The position numbers and the translations under genes are program-made. Under the pieces are notes generated by a model. It was not told the DNA's origin and searched no databases. It saw nothing but the letters and a program-made list of their open reading frames with translations. Source: Burhinus oedicnemus (lineage: Eukaryota > Chordata > Aves > Charadriiformes > Burhinidae). From it: a stretch of DNA of 64,000 nt. Within the stretch, counting starts at the first letter, position 1; each line of letters begins with the position of its first letter. The DNA lies in assembly GCA_008921705.1 (NCBI GenBank), contig VFFE01006880.1, positions 359,204 to 423,203 of the forward strand, given 5' to 3'. Positions 38,590 through 49,022 of the stretch are shown here, one piece after another.

Positions 38590-40053
38590 GAATGAGGCAC
38601 CGCTGGACTTGCCACTCACAAACCAAGAAAACCGGCTTTGTAATATCTCGCTTAGTGACAGCCTTGGCTGCAGCGGAGTCTGGGATCCTGCTGAGCACAT
38701 GGAAGGTTAGTATTAAGACAAAGGCTTTAGATTTTAGAAGAGCAAACTTCAGCTCGCTCAGAGCTCAGTTGGGAGGGATTCCATGGGAAGCTTCCATGGA
38801 GGATGAAGGAGCTAGCGAGTGCTGGGAGTCTTTCAAGAACGCTTTCCTGGAAGCACAAAACCAGTTCATCCCCTTTAAAGGTAAGGGAAATAGGTGTAGC
38901 AAGAGACCCTCTTGGCTGAACTGTGAGCTTCTGACTCTGCTCAAAACCAAAAGAGAAGCGTACCAGAGATGGAAAAGTGGATGAACACCTGTTAAGAACT
39001 ACACGGGCATTGCCAGGGCGTGCAGAGAAGCAGTTAGAAAAGCAAAAGCTCAGCTTGAACTGAAATTGGCCAGAGATGTCAAAAACTGCAAGGGTTCTTC
39101 AGGTATGTAAACAACAAGCAGAAACAGAAGGAAAATATTGGCCTGCTGTTAAACAGGAGAGGTGAATTAGTCACCAACAATGCTGAAAAGGCAGAGGTTC
39201 TCAACACTTTCTTCCCCTCTGTCTTTACCAGCACTGTTATGTCCCAGGCCATGGGAACAAAAATCCAGGTTGATGCAAACACAGACCCAGTGCCAGTGAA
39301 GGAAGAGATCGTTTGTGAACTATTACAGGAGCTTGACCCCTACAAATCAACGGGCCCCGACGCTATCCACCCGAGGGTGTTAAGAGAGCTGGCTGATGTC
39401 GTTGCGAAGCTGCTGTCCATAATCTTTGAGAAGTCGTGGAGATCAGCGGATGTCCCAGAACATTGGAAGAAGGCTAATGTCACCCCCAGCTACAAGAAGG
39501 GCTTAAAGGAGGATTCAGGAAATTACAGGCCCATCAGTCTTCCTTCAGTCCCTGGGAAAGTTATGGAACAAATCCTCCCGGGAGCTATCACAAGTCAAAT
39601 GAAGCACGTGATTGGGAAAAGCCAGCACAGATTCACCAAGGACAAATTGTGCTTGACAAACCTAGTCGCCTTCTATGACAAAGTAACCTGCTCGGTTGAT
39701 GTAGGGTGAGCAGTGGACATTGCCTACCTGGATGTCTCCAAGGCTCTCGATACAGTTCCCCACAGCCTCCTCCTAGAGAAACTGATGCGTTATGGTCCAG
39801 ACAAGTGGTCTGTGCAGTGGGTGGGCAACCGGCTGACAGGCTGCACCTGGAGGGTAGTCAATAGCTCCTTTTCAAACTGGCAACCTGTCACAAGTGAGGT
39901 CCCCCGGGAATCAATACTGGGCCCAACACTATTAAATATCTTCATAAGTGATCTGGATGATGGGATCAAGTATACCCTGATGTAGTTTGCTGATGACACC
40001 AAACTGAGTGAGGAAGTGCACACTTTGGAAGGGAGAGACACCCCACAGGAAGA

Positions 40054-40058
40054 CCGTG
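40054..40058 (+). repeat. target-site duplication, left copy, outer LTR
   Basis: CCGTG here and CCTTG at 40802-40806 flank the outer LTR. They differ by one base, and CCTTG is the expected CR1 reading (gaCCTTGatagg, encoding -DLDRL-). A 5-bp duplication fits an ERVL-class integrase. Confidence 0.6.
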
Positions 40059-40101
40059 TGTTGCGGTTTAGCCCCAGCCAGCAACAAAGAACCACGCAGT
40101 C

Positions 40102-40107
40102 ATCGTT
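40102..40107 (+). repeat. target-site duplication, left copy, inner LTR (ATCGTT)
   Basis: Perfect 6-bp direct repeat; the second copy is at 40488-40493. Six bases is the size made by class II (ERVK/beta- and alpharetrovirus-like) integrases. Confidence 0.9.
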
Positions 40108-40205
40108 TGTGGTGAACATAATGTTAGATATAAAAGACAGGCTTTGTTAGCCAGGTCACCCTGAAAAGAAGAAGTTTCAACATCAGCACAAAAGAGGATG
40201 TGAAT

Positions 40206-40274
40206 GGGATGAGAAATTGCAAGAAGTTGCAAATCGAGGATGAGAACGGGATAAGAAATTGCAAGAAATCGCAA
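40206..40274 (+). repeat. U3 tandem duplication, about 42-bp period
   Basis: The 27-base word starting GGGATGAGAAATTGCAAGAA at 40206 recurs at 40248 as GGGATAAGAAATTGCAAGAA with few differences. It lies upstream of the LTR TATA box, in enhancer position. Confidence 0.75.
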
Positions 40275-40304
40275 CTTCAACCGGACAAGTGATGCACATA
40301 GAAT

Positions 40305-40386
40305 AACCAATCAAGAATAAAGATAGAGCGCATGAGCTCACCTGTAACCAATCAAGAATAACGATAGAGTGCATGAGCTCACCTGT
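40305..40386 (+). repeat. U3 tandem duplication, two 41-bp units
   Basis: Units 40305-40345 and 40346-40386 are identical except for two bases (A/C and C/T). Each contains CCAAT and GAGCTC. They sit just upstream of the TATA box of the inner LTR, the usual place of retroviral enhancer repeats. Confidence 0.92.
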
Positions 40387-41572
40387 ATCCATAGAGCTTG
40401 CTAATATAAGGGAGATCAATTGTAATAATAAACGGCTTTTGCTTGATTCATATTGAATCGTGTGCAAAGTCAATTTATTTCACCACAATCGTTCATCCCC
40501 CCACCTCCGGCTGGGATGAGAGGAGAATTGGAAGAAAAAGGCAAAACTCACGGGTTGAGATAAAGGCAGTTTAACAGAACAGCAAAGAAAAGAGCAAAAC
40601 AGCAGCAATAATAAATACTGATAAAGGAATATACAAAATAAGATTAACGTACTGCTGCTCACCAATTGAACACGGGAAGCCCCCAGTCCACTCTGAGCAG
40701 CAATTCCTGCCCCCCTGTACCTAGCTTGGGTCAGCCAACCCGGCTGCATCCCATCCCAGCTCTTTGTGAAAATTAACTGTACCCCAGCCAGAACTAGGAC
40801 ACCTTGATAGGCTGGAAGAGTGGGCTAACAAGAACCTTATGAAGTTCAACAAGGACAAGTGTAAGGTCTTGCACCTGGGAAAACATAATCCAGGAGTGCA
40901 GCACAGTCTGGGATCTGCCCGGCTGGGGAGCAGCTCTATGGAAAGGGACCTGGACAAGCTCAATACAGGCGAACAGCGTGCTGCTGCGGCAAAGCAAGCC
41001 AACAGGATGCTGGGTTGCATCAACAAAGCCATCACCAGCAGAGATAAAGAAGTCATTATCCCACTCTACTCAGCGCTGGTCAGGCCACACCTGGAATACT
41101 GTGTTCAGTTTTGGTCCCCACTATACAAAAAAGACGTGGACAGGCTGGAGAGGGTCCAGAGAGGGGCCACAAAGAGCATCCAAGGACTGGGAAGCCTGCC
41201 ATATGAGGAAAGGCTGAGAGAACTGGTATGTTCAGCCTTGAGAAAAGGTGGCTTAGGGGAGACCTTATCATCACCTTCCAGTATTTAAAGGGTGGCTACA
41301 AAGAAAATGGCGACTCCCTTTTCACAAGGAGTCACATGGAATAGACAAGGGGTAACAGGTAAAAGTTACTCCTGGGAAGATTCTGATTGGACACAAGAAG
41401 AATCAGCCATTGGAATACTCTCCCCAGGAAAGTGGTGGATCCCCCATCACTGGATTTTAAGATTCAGCTGGACAGGGTGCTGGGCCATCTTGTCTAGAAC
41501 GTGCCAAGAACAGTTGGACCAGATGATCCTTGAGGTCCCTTCAAACGTGGTATTCTATGATTCTATGAATAT

Positions 41573-43437
41573 GACTTAGTAATGCAACTACTGATTTCCT
41601 TAATGAATTAAAACCTGAAAGTTCAAATAATTTCATATTTTTACTTATTTTTTCCAGTCTGATAGAGATGATTATGATTGAGAATATAACTAGCATCATA
41701 CATTCTCTAGACTTTTTCATGTACTGGTGAAAAATGACACAGGAATGCTGCAGATCATTGAAGAGAAATGCAGAAAGATGATAACACAACTACAAGAACA
41801 CAATTTTACTCTGAAAAATGTGTTTCATTTTTTTCCTATTCAGCACTTTGACCTTGAAGTTGTTGGATGAAAAATGGCATGGAGCAGCCCACACTAAAAT
41901 GGAAGAGTGCCCTCCTAAGAAAGTATATTGCCCCAAATCAGGATGAGTAAGGTCTTGAAAATGAGACTCCTGATCCAAAATGACTGTGTTAAGCCAATGG
42001 GTCTTCTACTGTCCCCAGAAATATTTACGTACAGAAAGCACAGTTAACAGAAGATACTGGCCAAGTCAACCCTGATGAAGTGCACTTTTACAATAAGGGA
42101 AAATCTATTCAAAATCCATCTCCTGTTTTATTCAAGCTGAACCACTCCAAGCAACTGCCCTTACTACCAGCCTATTCATGTGCCAAGGCATTGGTATCCT
42201 GTTGTAACAAGAAATTCCCTCTCACCAAGAGAAATTTCCCACAAAGCTTCATTCAGACTGTCACATCGCAACCACTACGTATCATGTAAGCTTTCATATT
42301 TAGAACATTCAGCACAAAACCACAGGGTTAAAATTAAGTTCACAGAACTCTTACAATGTAAGGATTCCTACAGCTCTCACGACTTCTCAGTAGAAAGTGA
42401 GAGGAAGCTTTCTACAATTATACGTAGCTATACGTGCATAACCATGTAATCTATTAATCAGTAGAAACAAACTAGTCCCCAAACTCATATTAAACAAATA
42501 ATGGTGGTTGTTTTTTCATTCCACTTTCAAGTTAAAATGAGAAAATAGGAACACTGGAAGACCTAGTTAGGCAGACAATTGAAACAGATTTCTGAAAGTA
42601 AACACATTCAAATGCTTGACTTAAGCTTTCACTTAAATAAGCATCTTCAAAAGTAGCACATTTTCAAGCATGTGTTAAACAGAAACAGCAGCAGCCAACT
42701 TTCAATTTTAAATGAACAAATTCATAAGCTTGTTTAGAAAGAAGCAAATTAAGAACTGACAAAAACGACAGCTGAAAGTAGTAGAACAGTCACAGTATTT
42801 TTTTCTAAATATAAATCAAGTAAGACTGAAATATCTTCAGTTTCATTTATAAAAGCAAGTTATATGTCTCTTTTTAAAACTCTACCTACTTGTATACAAT
42901 CTTAACTGGCATTAATCAGTTTAAAATTGTTTTTCATAATGCTGAATTACTTAATTTTATCTTGCAAATTCCAAGTTATTTGTAGCTTATATGGCTCAGA
43001 ACCTCAGCCATAGATTAGAACACTAAAAACACAGATACATATATGAATGAAAGCAGTACACTTTTCCAGGGAATATACCATATATTTATATGACAAAAAG
43101 GAAAGGACACAGCAAGAGAACGTGAAGACTACGTCAAGCAACAATCTCAGCTTACTAACCAGGCAGCCTTCGCTAATATCCCTTCAAAAATCAGCAGGTC
43201 CAAATCTCTCCGCTAGACACCTAAGCATTGTACGCATTCAGATATACCTACTGTATGCCCATGTTTTCTTCCGGCTTTTTTCCTGCCAAATGTGTTGTTC
43301 CATTTTATATGATCGATCTCACAAACATTTGAATCACTACAAGAAAGTCTAAGTGTAGAATACATAGGCTTACAGGTGTACTCTGCGAACTAAATAAATT
43401 GAGGTATTTCACTTTTCTGTAATGGAGTCTAAGAAAA
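41573..43437. other. noncoding, AT-rich, 1.9 kb
   Basis: No gene or repeat recognised. Overlapping plus-strand frames at 42080-42449 have no domain signature. Confidence 0.55.
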
Positions 43438-43551
43438 ATCATAGAATGGTTAGAGTTGGAAGGGACCTTAAGGATCATGTTGTTCCAACGCCCCTGCCAT
43501 GGCCTGAGACACCTTCCACCAGACCAGGTGGTCCTTCTCAAGACTTTTCCA
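43438..43551 (-). mobile_element. CR1 LINE, 3' tail
   Basis: Minus-strand CR1 end: AATCATAGAATGGTTAGAGT, TGGAAGGGACCTTAAGGATC, 'CCCCTGCCATGGCCTGAGAC', 'ACCAGACCAGGTGGT'. Only about 115 bases of the 3' UTR are left. The wording matches the subfamily at 59.5 kb. Confidence 0.93.
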
Positions 43552-45464
43552 TATCATAGTCTGACCATTCCCAAAATGTTCTGGTGCATTATTTTCTTCA
43601 GGTTTTTTTTGTATGCCCTGTTGAAGTCCTAGAAAGCATAGAAACTCATAAGGGCCTAAAACCTGATAATTTCAGTCCCTTCCATCACAATTATTTAACA
43701 CCTGATAGATCAGTTACTTCCAACAGAAGCACAAACGTGTCTGCAAAGAAGATCTCTCTTCTCTATTATTTCTGGCGTATTCCCCACCATTTCATGGTTT
43801 AAACCTCCTATACGCATGCATATGCACATGACATTTTATTTAAATGAAGTACTCCTGTATGCAGTAGATGAAAAATAAACTTTCAACAGAATATGAGTAA
43901 GTCATCCATGTGAAACATTTACACGTATTTATGACACAGAAGTTTATCATTCACAATTCAGTCTACCTTGTGATATTAAATTAGTATTAGGGATTCCTGT
44001 TTAGATCATATATAAATTCCTTCCTTGCAATACCAAATTCATATTAGGAATCCTGCTTAGTTTATACATAAATTTCTTAAATAAAAACATAAGGTATAAT
44101 CCCATGCAGGTAACAAATCTTTTCAATTCCCAGTAACCATTTTTCTAGTCATCTCTTTAAAATCAATCATAAATTGGTAGTAGGACAGGTAAAGTGCAGG
44201 TTTCAAAGCACAGTGAAAGTAGGTATCCTTTAACATTTTAATTTTTTTTTTTTAAATACCATAACTCTCAGACCTGGCTACCTTGAAGGACAATAGATGA
44301 GTTAATTGACACATGCCTTCTCTAGATATCATTAATTATTTTTGTAAATTGAACTCAACTTTATCTTAAACCATATATTAATGGAAAATAGAGATCTATT
44401 AAAAAATCAAACTATTATCTTCATGGGTAAATTTGGGGACATATTAAGAGGCTTGAACTTTCAATCAGATTTCTTTGAAAGAGGCTCAGATTCCAGTTTA
44501 AATAAAAAAAAAAAATCCCCAGAAGTTGCTGGGATGCTGTGATAATTTAAGCTGAATTTTATCCAAATAGCACACAAGTTTTGGTAGCACATAAGGATTA
44601 ATGCTTTTAACACTTGCCAAGACTGCCACAACACTGAAATGTCCTCTTGAATTACTTTCAGAACAGGTGCATCACTACATTTTCAAGAATGAGCACCAAC
44701 ATACACATCAGTTCTAACAAGATTGCTTTCACAAGGCCAGTGACACAAACAGACACAGTTATCAACACGTGTATTGACACTGTTGACGTTTTTAACATGA
44801 CATTGTTACCATAACAGTGATACAGAACTATTTAATTTTCAGAGCCACAACCTCTTATTCTAACTTCTTAAGTGAAAAAGTAAAGGAAAAGTGAAAACCT
44901 ACCCAGAAGCAAGCATACAAAATTATGCAATTGGGGAAGGGAAATGTTGACAATTCACTTACGTTTATTTGCAGTCAAATAATTTTATTTATATTACAGA
45001 TTAAAACCTCTAGCTGCAGAAAAATCTTAATTCTTTCTATGAGGTCATTGATTTCTTTTCCCTCTGTGCCCTGAATATTTATTAAAGGTGCAAGATAGCA
45101 ATTTGCCATAGATTATACAATCACAAACTGATAGAAAGACCTTTGAAGAAGTGTCAGGCAATTTGGGGAGTTCCTGAGAGAGAAAATGACACAAAAAACC
45201 AGTAGCAATCACAATTATTTTAAAGAACTTGAACATTGTCACGGGATATAAAGGAAAAGGCAAGTAATAGTGAAATTTCAGTGTTTTTCCTGTTTATTTT
45301 CTTTGCAGCTGTAGTTATTCACACTGTAATTATTGCTACTGAGTTAACCTAGTTAAAGCAAGGATAAGCACCCAGCAAAACAGTACCCGAACTGAATACA
45401 ATGAGTAGATGAGAAACATCATCCTAACACTGTTAGCTCAGTAAGAAAGGTGCATCCAGTGGAA
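43552..45464. other. noncoding, AT-rich, with a short tandem duplication
   Basis: No gene recognised. It contains the tandem duplication at 43966-44078 and a T14 run near 44241. The minus-strand frame at 45045-45263 begins with a hydrophobic stretch but has no recognisable family and no splice context. Confidence 0.5.
43966..44078 (+). repeat. imperfect tandem duplication, two units of 57 and 56 bp
   Basis: Unit 1 (43966-44022) and unit 2 (44023-44078) both start CCTTG and share the order ATTAGG, ATCCTG/TTCCTG, TTAG, ATA.ATAAATT, with roughly a quarter of positions different. They abut without spacer. Confidence 0.8.
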
Positions 45465-45477
45465 TTTTGGGTTTTTT

Positions 45478-45600
45478 GATCATGGGGAGGTTTACACGGC
45501 ACCAGGCCTGCTGGCGACAGATGGAATTCAGCTGTCTCAAAGAGGGAAAAGGATCCTCGCTCATGAGATGGCAGGGGTCATTGAGAGGGCTTTAAACTAG
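45478..45600 (+). pseudogene. CR1 ORF1 C-terminus (SGNH esterase end)
   Basis: Forty codons in frame to a TAG at 45598-45600, reading DHGEVYTAPGL, then TDGIQLSQRGKRILAHEMAG. The DGxxLS...GKRILA pattern is the last esterase block of CR1 ORF1, where DxxH supplies the catalytic Asp and His. Here the codon at 45529-45531 is CAG (Gln) in place of the expected His (CAY), a one-base change. The upstream ORF1 is lost by 5' truncation. Confidence 0.7.
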
Positions 45601-45641
45601 GTACGAAGGGGGAAGGGGATACAATCAAGCTCCTTAGAGAT

Positions 45642-48441
45642 GTGCCTAGGGGCAGCATGCCAACATTGGGGGAGAAATCGATAGCCCAGCTCAAGTGCAT
45701 CTACACCAATGCACGCAGCATGGGCAACAAACAGGAGGAGCTGGAAGCCATTGTGAAGCAAGATAGTTATGATATAGTCGCCATCACAGAAACATGGTGG
45801 GATGACTCTTATGACTGGAATGCTGCAATGGATGGCTATAAGCTCTTCAGAACGGATAGGCAGGGAAGGAGAGGTGGTGGGGTGGCTCTATATGTTAGGG
45901 AGTGTTTTGATTGTATAAAGCTCAATGACTGTGAAGGCGAGGTCGAGTGCTTATGGGTAAGGATTAGGGGGAAGGCCAACAAGGCAGATATCCTGTTGGG
46001 AGTCTGTTACAGAGCACCCAATCAGGATGAAGCAATAGACGAAGCATTCTACAAGCAGCTGATGGAAGTCTCACAGTCCCCAGCCCTTGTCCTAGTGGGG
46101 GACTTCAACTTGGCAGACATCTGCTGGAAATAAAACACAGCAGAGAGAAAACAGTCTAGGCGTTTCCTGGAGTGTGTGGAAGATAACTTCCTGACGCAAC
46201 TGTGAAGTGAGCCTACCAGGGGAGGTGCCTTGCTAGACCTGCTGCTTACAAACAGAGAAGATCTGGTGGATGATGTGGTGGTTGGAGGCTGTCTTGGGCT
46301 TAGCGACCATGAAATGATAGAGTTCTCAATTCTTGGTGAAGTAAGGAAGGGTGTCAGCAAAACCACTACCATGGACTTCTGGAAGGCAGACTTCAGCCTG
46401 TTCAGGACACTGGTTGAGAGAGTCCCTTGGGAGACAGTTCTGATGGGCAAAGGGGTCCAGGAAGGCTGGACATTCTTCAAGAAGGAAGTCTTAGAGGCAC
46501 TGGAGCAGGCTGTCCCCATGTGTCATAAGATGAACCGGCGGGGAAGACGACTGGCCTGGCTCTTGCTGGGACTCAGGAAAAAAAGGAGAGTTTACCATCT
46601 TTGGAAGAAGGGGCAGGCAATGCAAGAAGAATATAGGGATCTAGTTAGGTCATGCAGAAAAAAACATCAGAAAGGCGAAAGAACAGCTAGAACTTAATCT
46701 GGCCACTGTAAGAGATAACAAAAATGGTTTTTACAAATACATTAACAACAAAAAGAGAGCCAGGGAGAATCTCCACTCCTTATTGGATGCAGAGGGGAAG
46801 ATTGTCAACAAGGATGAGGAGAAGGCTGAGGTACTTAATGCATTCTTTGCCTCAGTCTTTAATAGTAAGACCAGTCATCCTCAGTGTATTCAGCCCCCTG
46901 AGCTGGAAGACAGGGATGAAGAACAGAATAAACCCCCCATAATACAAGAGGAAGCAGTTAGTGACCTGCTACACCAACTGGACAGTCACAAGTCTATGGA
47001 GCCAGATGGGATCCACCCGGGAGTGCTGAGGGAGCTGGCAGAGGAGCTTGCCAAGCTACTCTCCATCATTTATCAGTGGTCTTGGTCAACAGGGGAGGTC
47101 CCAGATGACTGGAGGATTGCCAATGTGACACCCATCTATAAAAAGGGGCGGAAGGAGGATCCAGGCAACTATAAGCCTCTCAGCCTGACCTCAGTGCCAG
47201 GAAAGATCATGGAACGGTTCATCCTGAGTGCACTCACGCGGCATGCGAAGGACAACCAGGAGATCAGGCCCAGCCAGCATGGGTTCATGAAAGGCAGGTC
47301 CTGTTTGACCCACCTGATCTCCTTTTACGACCAGGTGACCCGCCTGGTGGATGAAGGAAAGGCTGTGGATGTTGTCTACTTGGACTTTACTAAGGCCTTC
47401 GACACAGTCTCCCACAGCATTCTGCTAGAGAAACTAGCAGCCCGTGGCTTAGACAGGTGTACTCTTCGCTGGATTAAAAACTGGCTGGATAGCCGAGCCC
47501 AGAGAGTTGTGGTGAATGGCGTTAAATCCAGCTGGAGGCAGGTCTCAAGCGGTGTTCCTCAGGGCTCAGTTTTGGGGCCAACCTTGTTTAATATCTTTAT
47601 TGATGATCTGGATGAGGGGATTGAGTGCACCCTCAGCAAGTTTGCAGATGACACCAAACTAAGCGGGAGTGTTGATCTGCTTGAGGGTAGGAAGGCTCTG
47701 CAGAGAGATCTGGACAGACTGGATCGATGGGCTGAAGCCAACTGCATGAGGTTTAACAAGGCCAAGTGCCGGGTCCTGCACTTCGGTCACAACCCCAGGC
47801 AATGCGACAGGCTTGGGGAGGAGTGGCTGGAAAGCTGCCAGGCAGAAAAGGACCTGGGGGTGTTGGTCGACAGCCGGCTGAACATGAGCCAGCAGTGTGC
47901 CCAGGTAGCCAAGAAGGCCAACAGCATCTTGGCCTGTATCAAGAACTGTGCGGCCAGCAGGAGTAGGGAAGTGATCATGCCCCTGTACTCAGCGCTGGTG
48001 ACGCCGCAGCTTGAGTATTGTGTTCAGTTTTGGGTGCCACAGTATAGGAGGAACATTGAGGTGCTGGAGCGTGTCCAGAGAAGGGCAACAAAGCTGGGGA
48101 GGGGTCTGGAGAACATGTCTTATGAGGAGCAGCTGAAGGAATTAGGATTGTTTAGGCTGGAGAAGAGAAGGTTGAGGGGAGACCTTATTGCTCTACAACT
48201 ACCTGAAAGGAGGTTGTAGTGAGATGGGAGATGATCTCTTCTCCCAAGTAACTAGCAATAGGACAAGAGGAAATGGGTTCAAGTTGCGCCAGGGGAGGTT
48301 TAGGCTGGACATTAGGAAAAAAATTTCTTCACTGAAAGAGTTCTCAAACATTGGAACAGGCTGCCCAGGGAGGTGGTTGAGTCACCATCCCTGGATGTGT
48401 TTCAGAGTCGTGTAGATGTGGTGCTTGGAGACATGGTTTAG
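45642..48441 (+). pseudogene. CR1 ORF2 (endonuclease plus reverse transcriptase), broken
   Basis: ORF2 in order: endonuclease with TNARSMGN (Asn, residue 23 of the 45642 frame), ITETWW (Glu 50) and LVGDFN (154-156). In-frame stops follow at 46131-46133 (TAA) and 46203-46205 (TGA), then LGLSDHE (catalytic Asp-His) in the same frame. An extra base in an A7 run (46658-46664) shifts the frame. A 478-codon frame (46783-48219) then holds the reverse transcriptase: [11 protein letters not shown] (Asp at residue 201), SGVPQGS (256-262) and FADD (287-290). Another shift near 48195 and one in the A-run near 48317 break the C-terminus; the expected stop is the TAG at about 48439. All catalytic residues I can check are kept, but the reading frame is not continuous. 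Confidence 0.95.
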
Positions 48442-48528
48442 TGGCAGACCCTGCAGAGTAGGGTCACTGGTTGGACTAGATGATCTTAAAGGTCTTTTCC
48501 AACCTAAACAATTCTATGATTCTATGAT

Positions 48529-48974
48529 CCTTGCCTCATCATATGTAAAGCATCAGTCAAACTAGGAACTGTATATGCACCGGAGTCAAATATGAAACAA
48601 AACTTAAGCTATAACCCAATCTGTATGACAATAATCAGAAAACCTGTCTTGTCAATTTTGGTCCCTGTTTCTCTTACTGAAAAAAATTATTATAGAAATA
48701 CAGAATATCATTCCTTAAAGATGTACAGATGTCCCTCATCTCTTCACCTTAAAATTCATTTAACAGTAGAATTCACGCAATCCATACTCCTTTGAGTTCA
48801 GAGTTCCCCAGATAAATTTCAGTTTATGCTGTATGATGTGCTAAAATTCAAGGCTTACTTAATGGTCAGAAAAACAAAAGACCCACCATAACTCCAAACA
48901 GGTAGCCACACAAATCTGAAGGAAATTTTTAAAATCCAGGAACTAGATGATCAAAATAAAATGTACCTTCCACC
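48529..48974. other. noncoding, AT-rich
   Basis: Nothing recognised between the CR1 tail and the purine tract. Confidence 0.55.
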
Positions 48975-49022
48975 AAAGGAGGAAAAGGGGGGGGGGGGGG
49001 GGAGAAAAGAAAAAAGAAAAGA
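48975..49022 (+). repeat. 48-bp homopurine tract with (G)16
   Basis: An uninterrupted purine run of 48 bases, containing sixteen consecutive G (48987-49002) and ending in AGAAAAGA-type units. G16 can form G-quadruplexes and the homopurine run can form triplex DNA; both are expectations from base composition only. Confidence 0.9.

Larger units (their letters stand above)
40108..40487 (+). mobile_element. class II (ERVK-like) solo LTR, 380 bp, nested in the outer LTR
   Basis: A solo LTR with perfect 9-bp inverted ends (TGTGGTGAA ... TTCACCACA) and perfect 6-bp target duplications (ATCGTT). A TATA-like AATATAAG at 40403-40410 and AATAAA at 40427-40432 give plus-strand orientation and U3-R-U5 order. 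U3 carries two tandem duplications (40206-40274 and 40305-40386). Solo LTRs arise when the two LTRs of a provirus recombine and delete the internal genes; none remain here. The intact ends and duplication show it is the youngest layer of this nest. Confidence 0.92.
40059..40801 (-). mobile_element. ERVL-like solo LTR inside CR1, itself interrupted
   Basis: An LTR with plus-strand ends TGTTGCGGTTTAGCCCCAGC and ...CCAGCCAGAACTAGGACA. From the widespread avian LTR family it resembles, I infer minus-strand orientation (start TGTCCTAGTTCTGGCTGGGG). It lies exactly within the CR1 reverse-transcriptase frame. Without the 386 bases of nested LTR plus duplication it is about 357 bases, shorter than I would expect, and a TATA box is not evident, so an internal deletion is likely. 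No viral genes are present. Confidence 0.75.
38700..41290 (+). pseudogene. CR1 ORF2 (endonuclease-reverse transcriptase) remnant
   Basis: Broken ORF2. The linker is open at 38592-38984. The reverse transcriptase is open at 39239-39709 ([35 protein letters not shown]). It continues in the same frame after a TGA at 39707-39709 ([17 protein letters not shown]) to a TAG at 39983-39985 that directly precedes FADDTKLS. 'KAFDT' has become 'KALDT' and SGVPQGS reads SEVPRES, so motif residues have decayed. The frame is then cut by the LTR nest and resumes at about 40807 (LEEWANKNLMKFNKDK...) until 41288. It cannot make a functional enzyme. Confidence 0.9.
38590..41572 (+). mobile_element. CR1 LINE, long copy split by nested LTRs
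   Basis: A plus-strand CR1 that starts late in the endonuclease domain (near 38595 the text corresponds to '-LLDLLLTNRE-', with decayed '-SLGCSDHE-' after it). It runs through the linker (ALDFRRANFSSL, GGIPWEA), the reverse transcriptase and the C-terminal region to a 3' UTR ending TTCTATGATTCTATGAA near 41570. Bases 40059-40801 are an LTR insertion with flanking 5-bp duplications, so the CR1 itself is about 2.2 kb. It is 5'-truncated, and its linker region differs in wording from the 45.5 kb copy, so it represents another subfamily. Confidence 0.95.
45465..48528 (+). mobile_element. CR1 LINE, near 3.1 kb, best-preserved copy
   Basis: Plus-strand CR1 that carries the very end of ORF1, a short inter-ORF spacer, almost all of ORF2 and a complete 3' UTR. 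The tail has GACTAGATGATCTTAAAGGT, CTTTTCCAACCTAAACAATT and two TCTATGAT octamers, ending near 48528. A full-length avian CR1 is about 4.5 kb, so roughly the first third (5' UTR and most of ORF1) is missing by 5' truncation. Codon-level preservation is high, but there are stops and frameshifts. Confidence 0.96.

Noticed and set aside
40183..40473. 96-codon minus-strand frame with internal repeats
   Set aside because: It is the antisense of the duplicated U3 region of the inner LTR, not a gene.
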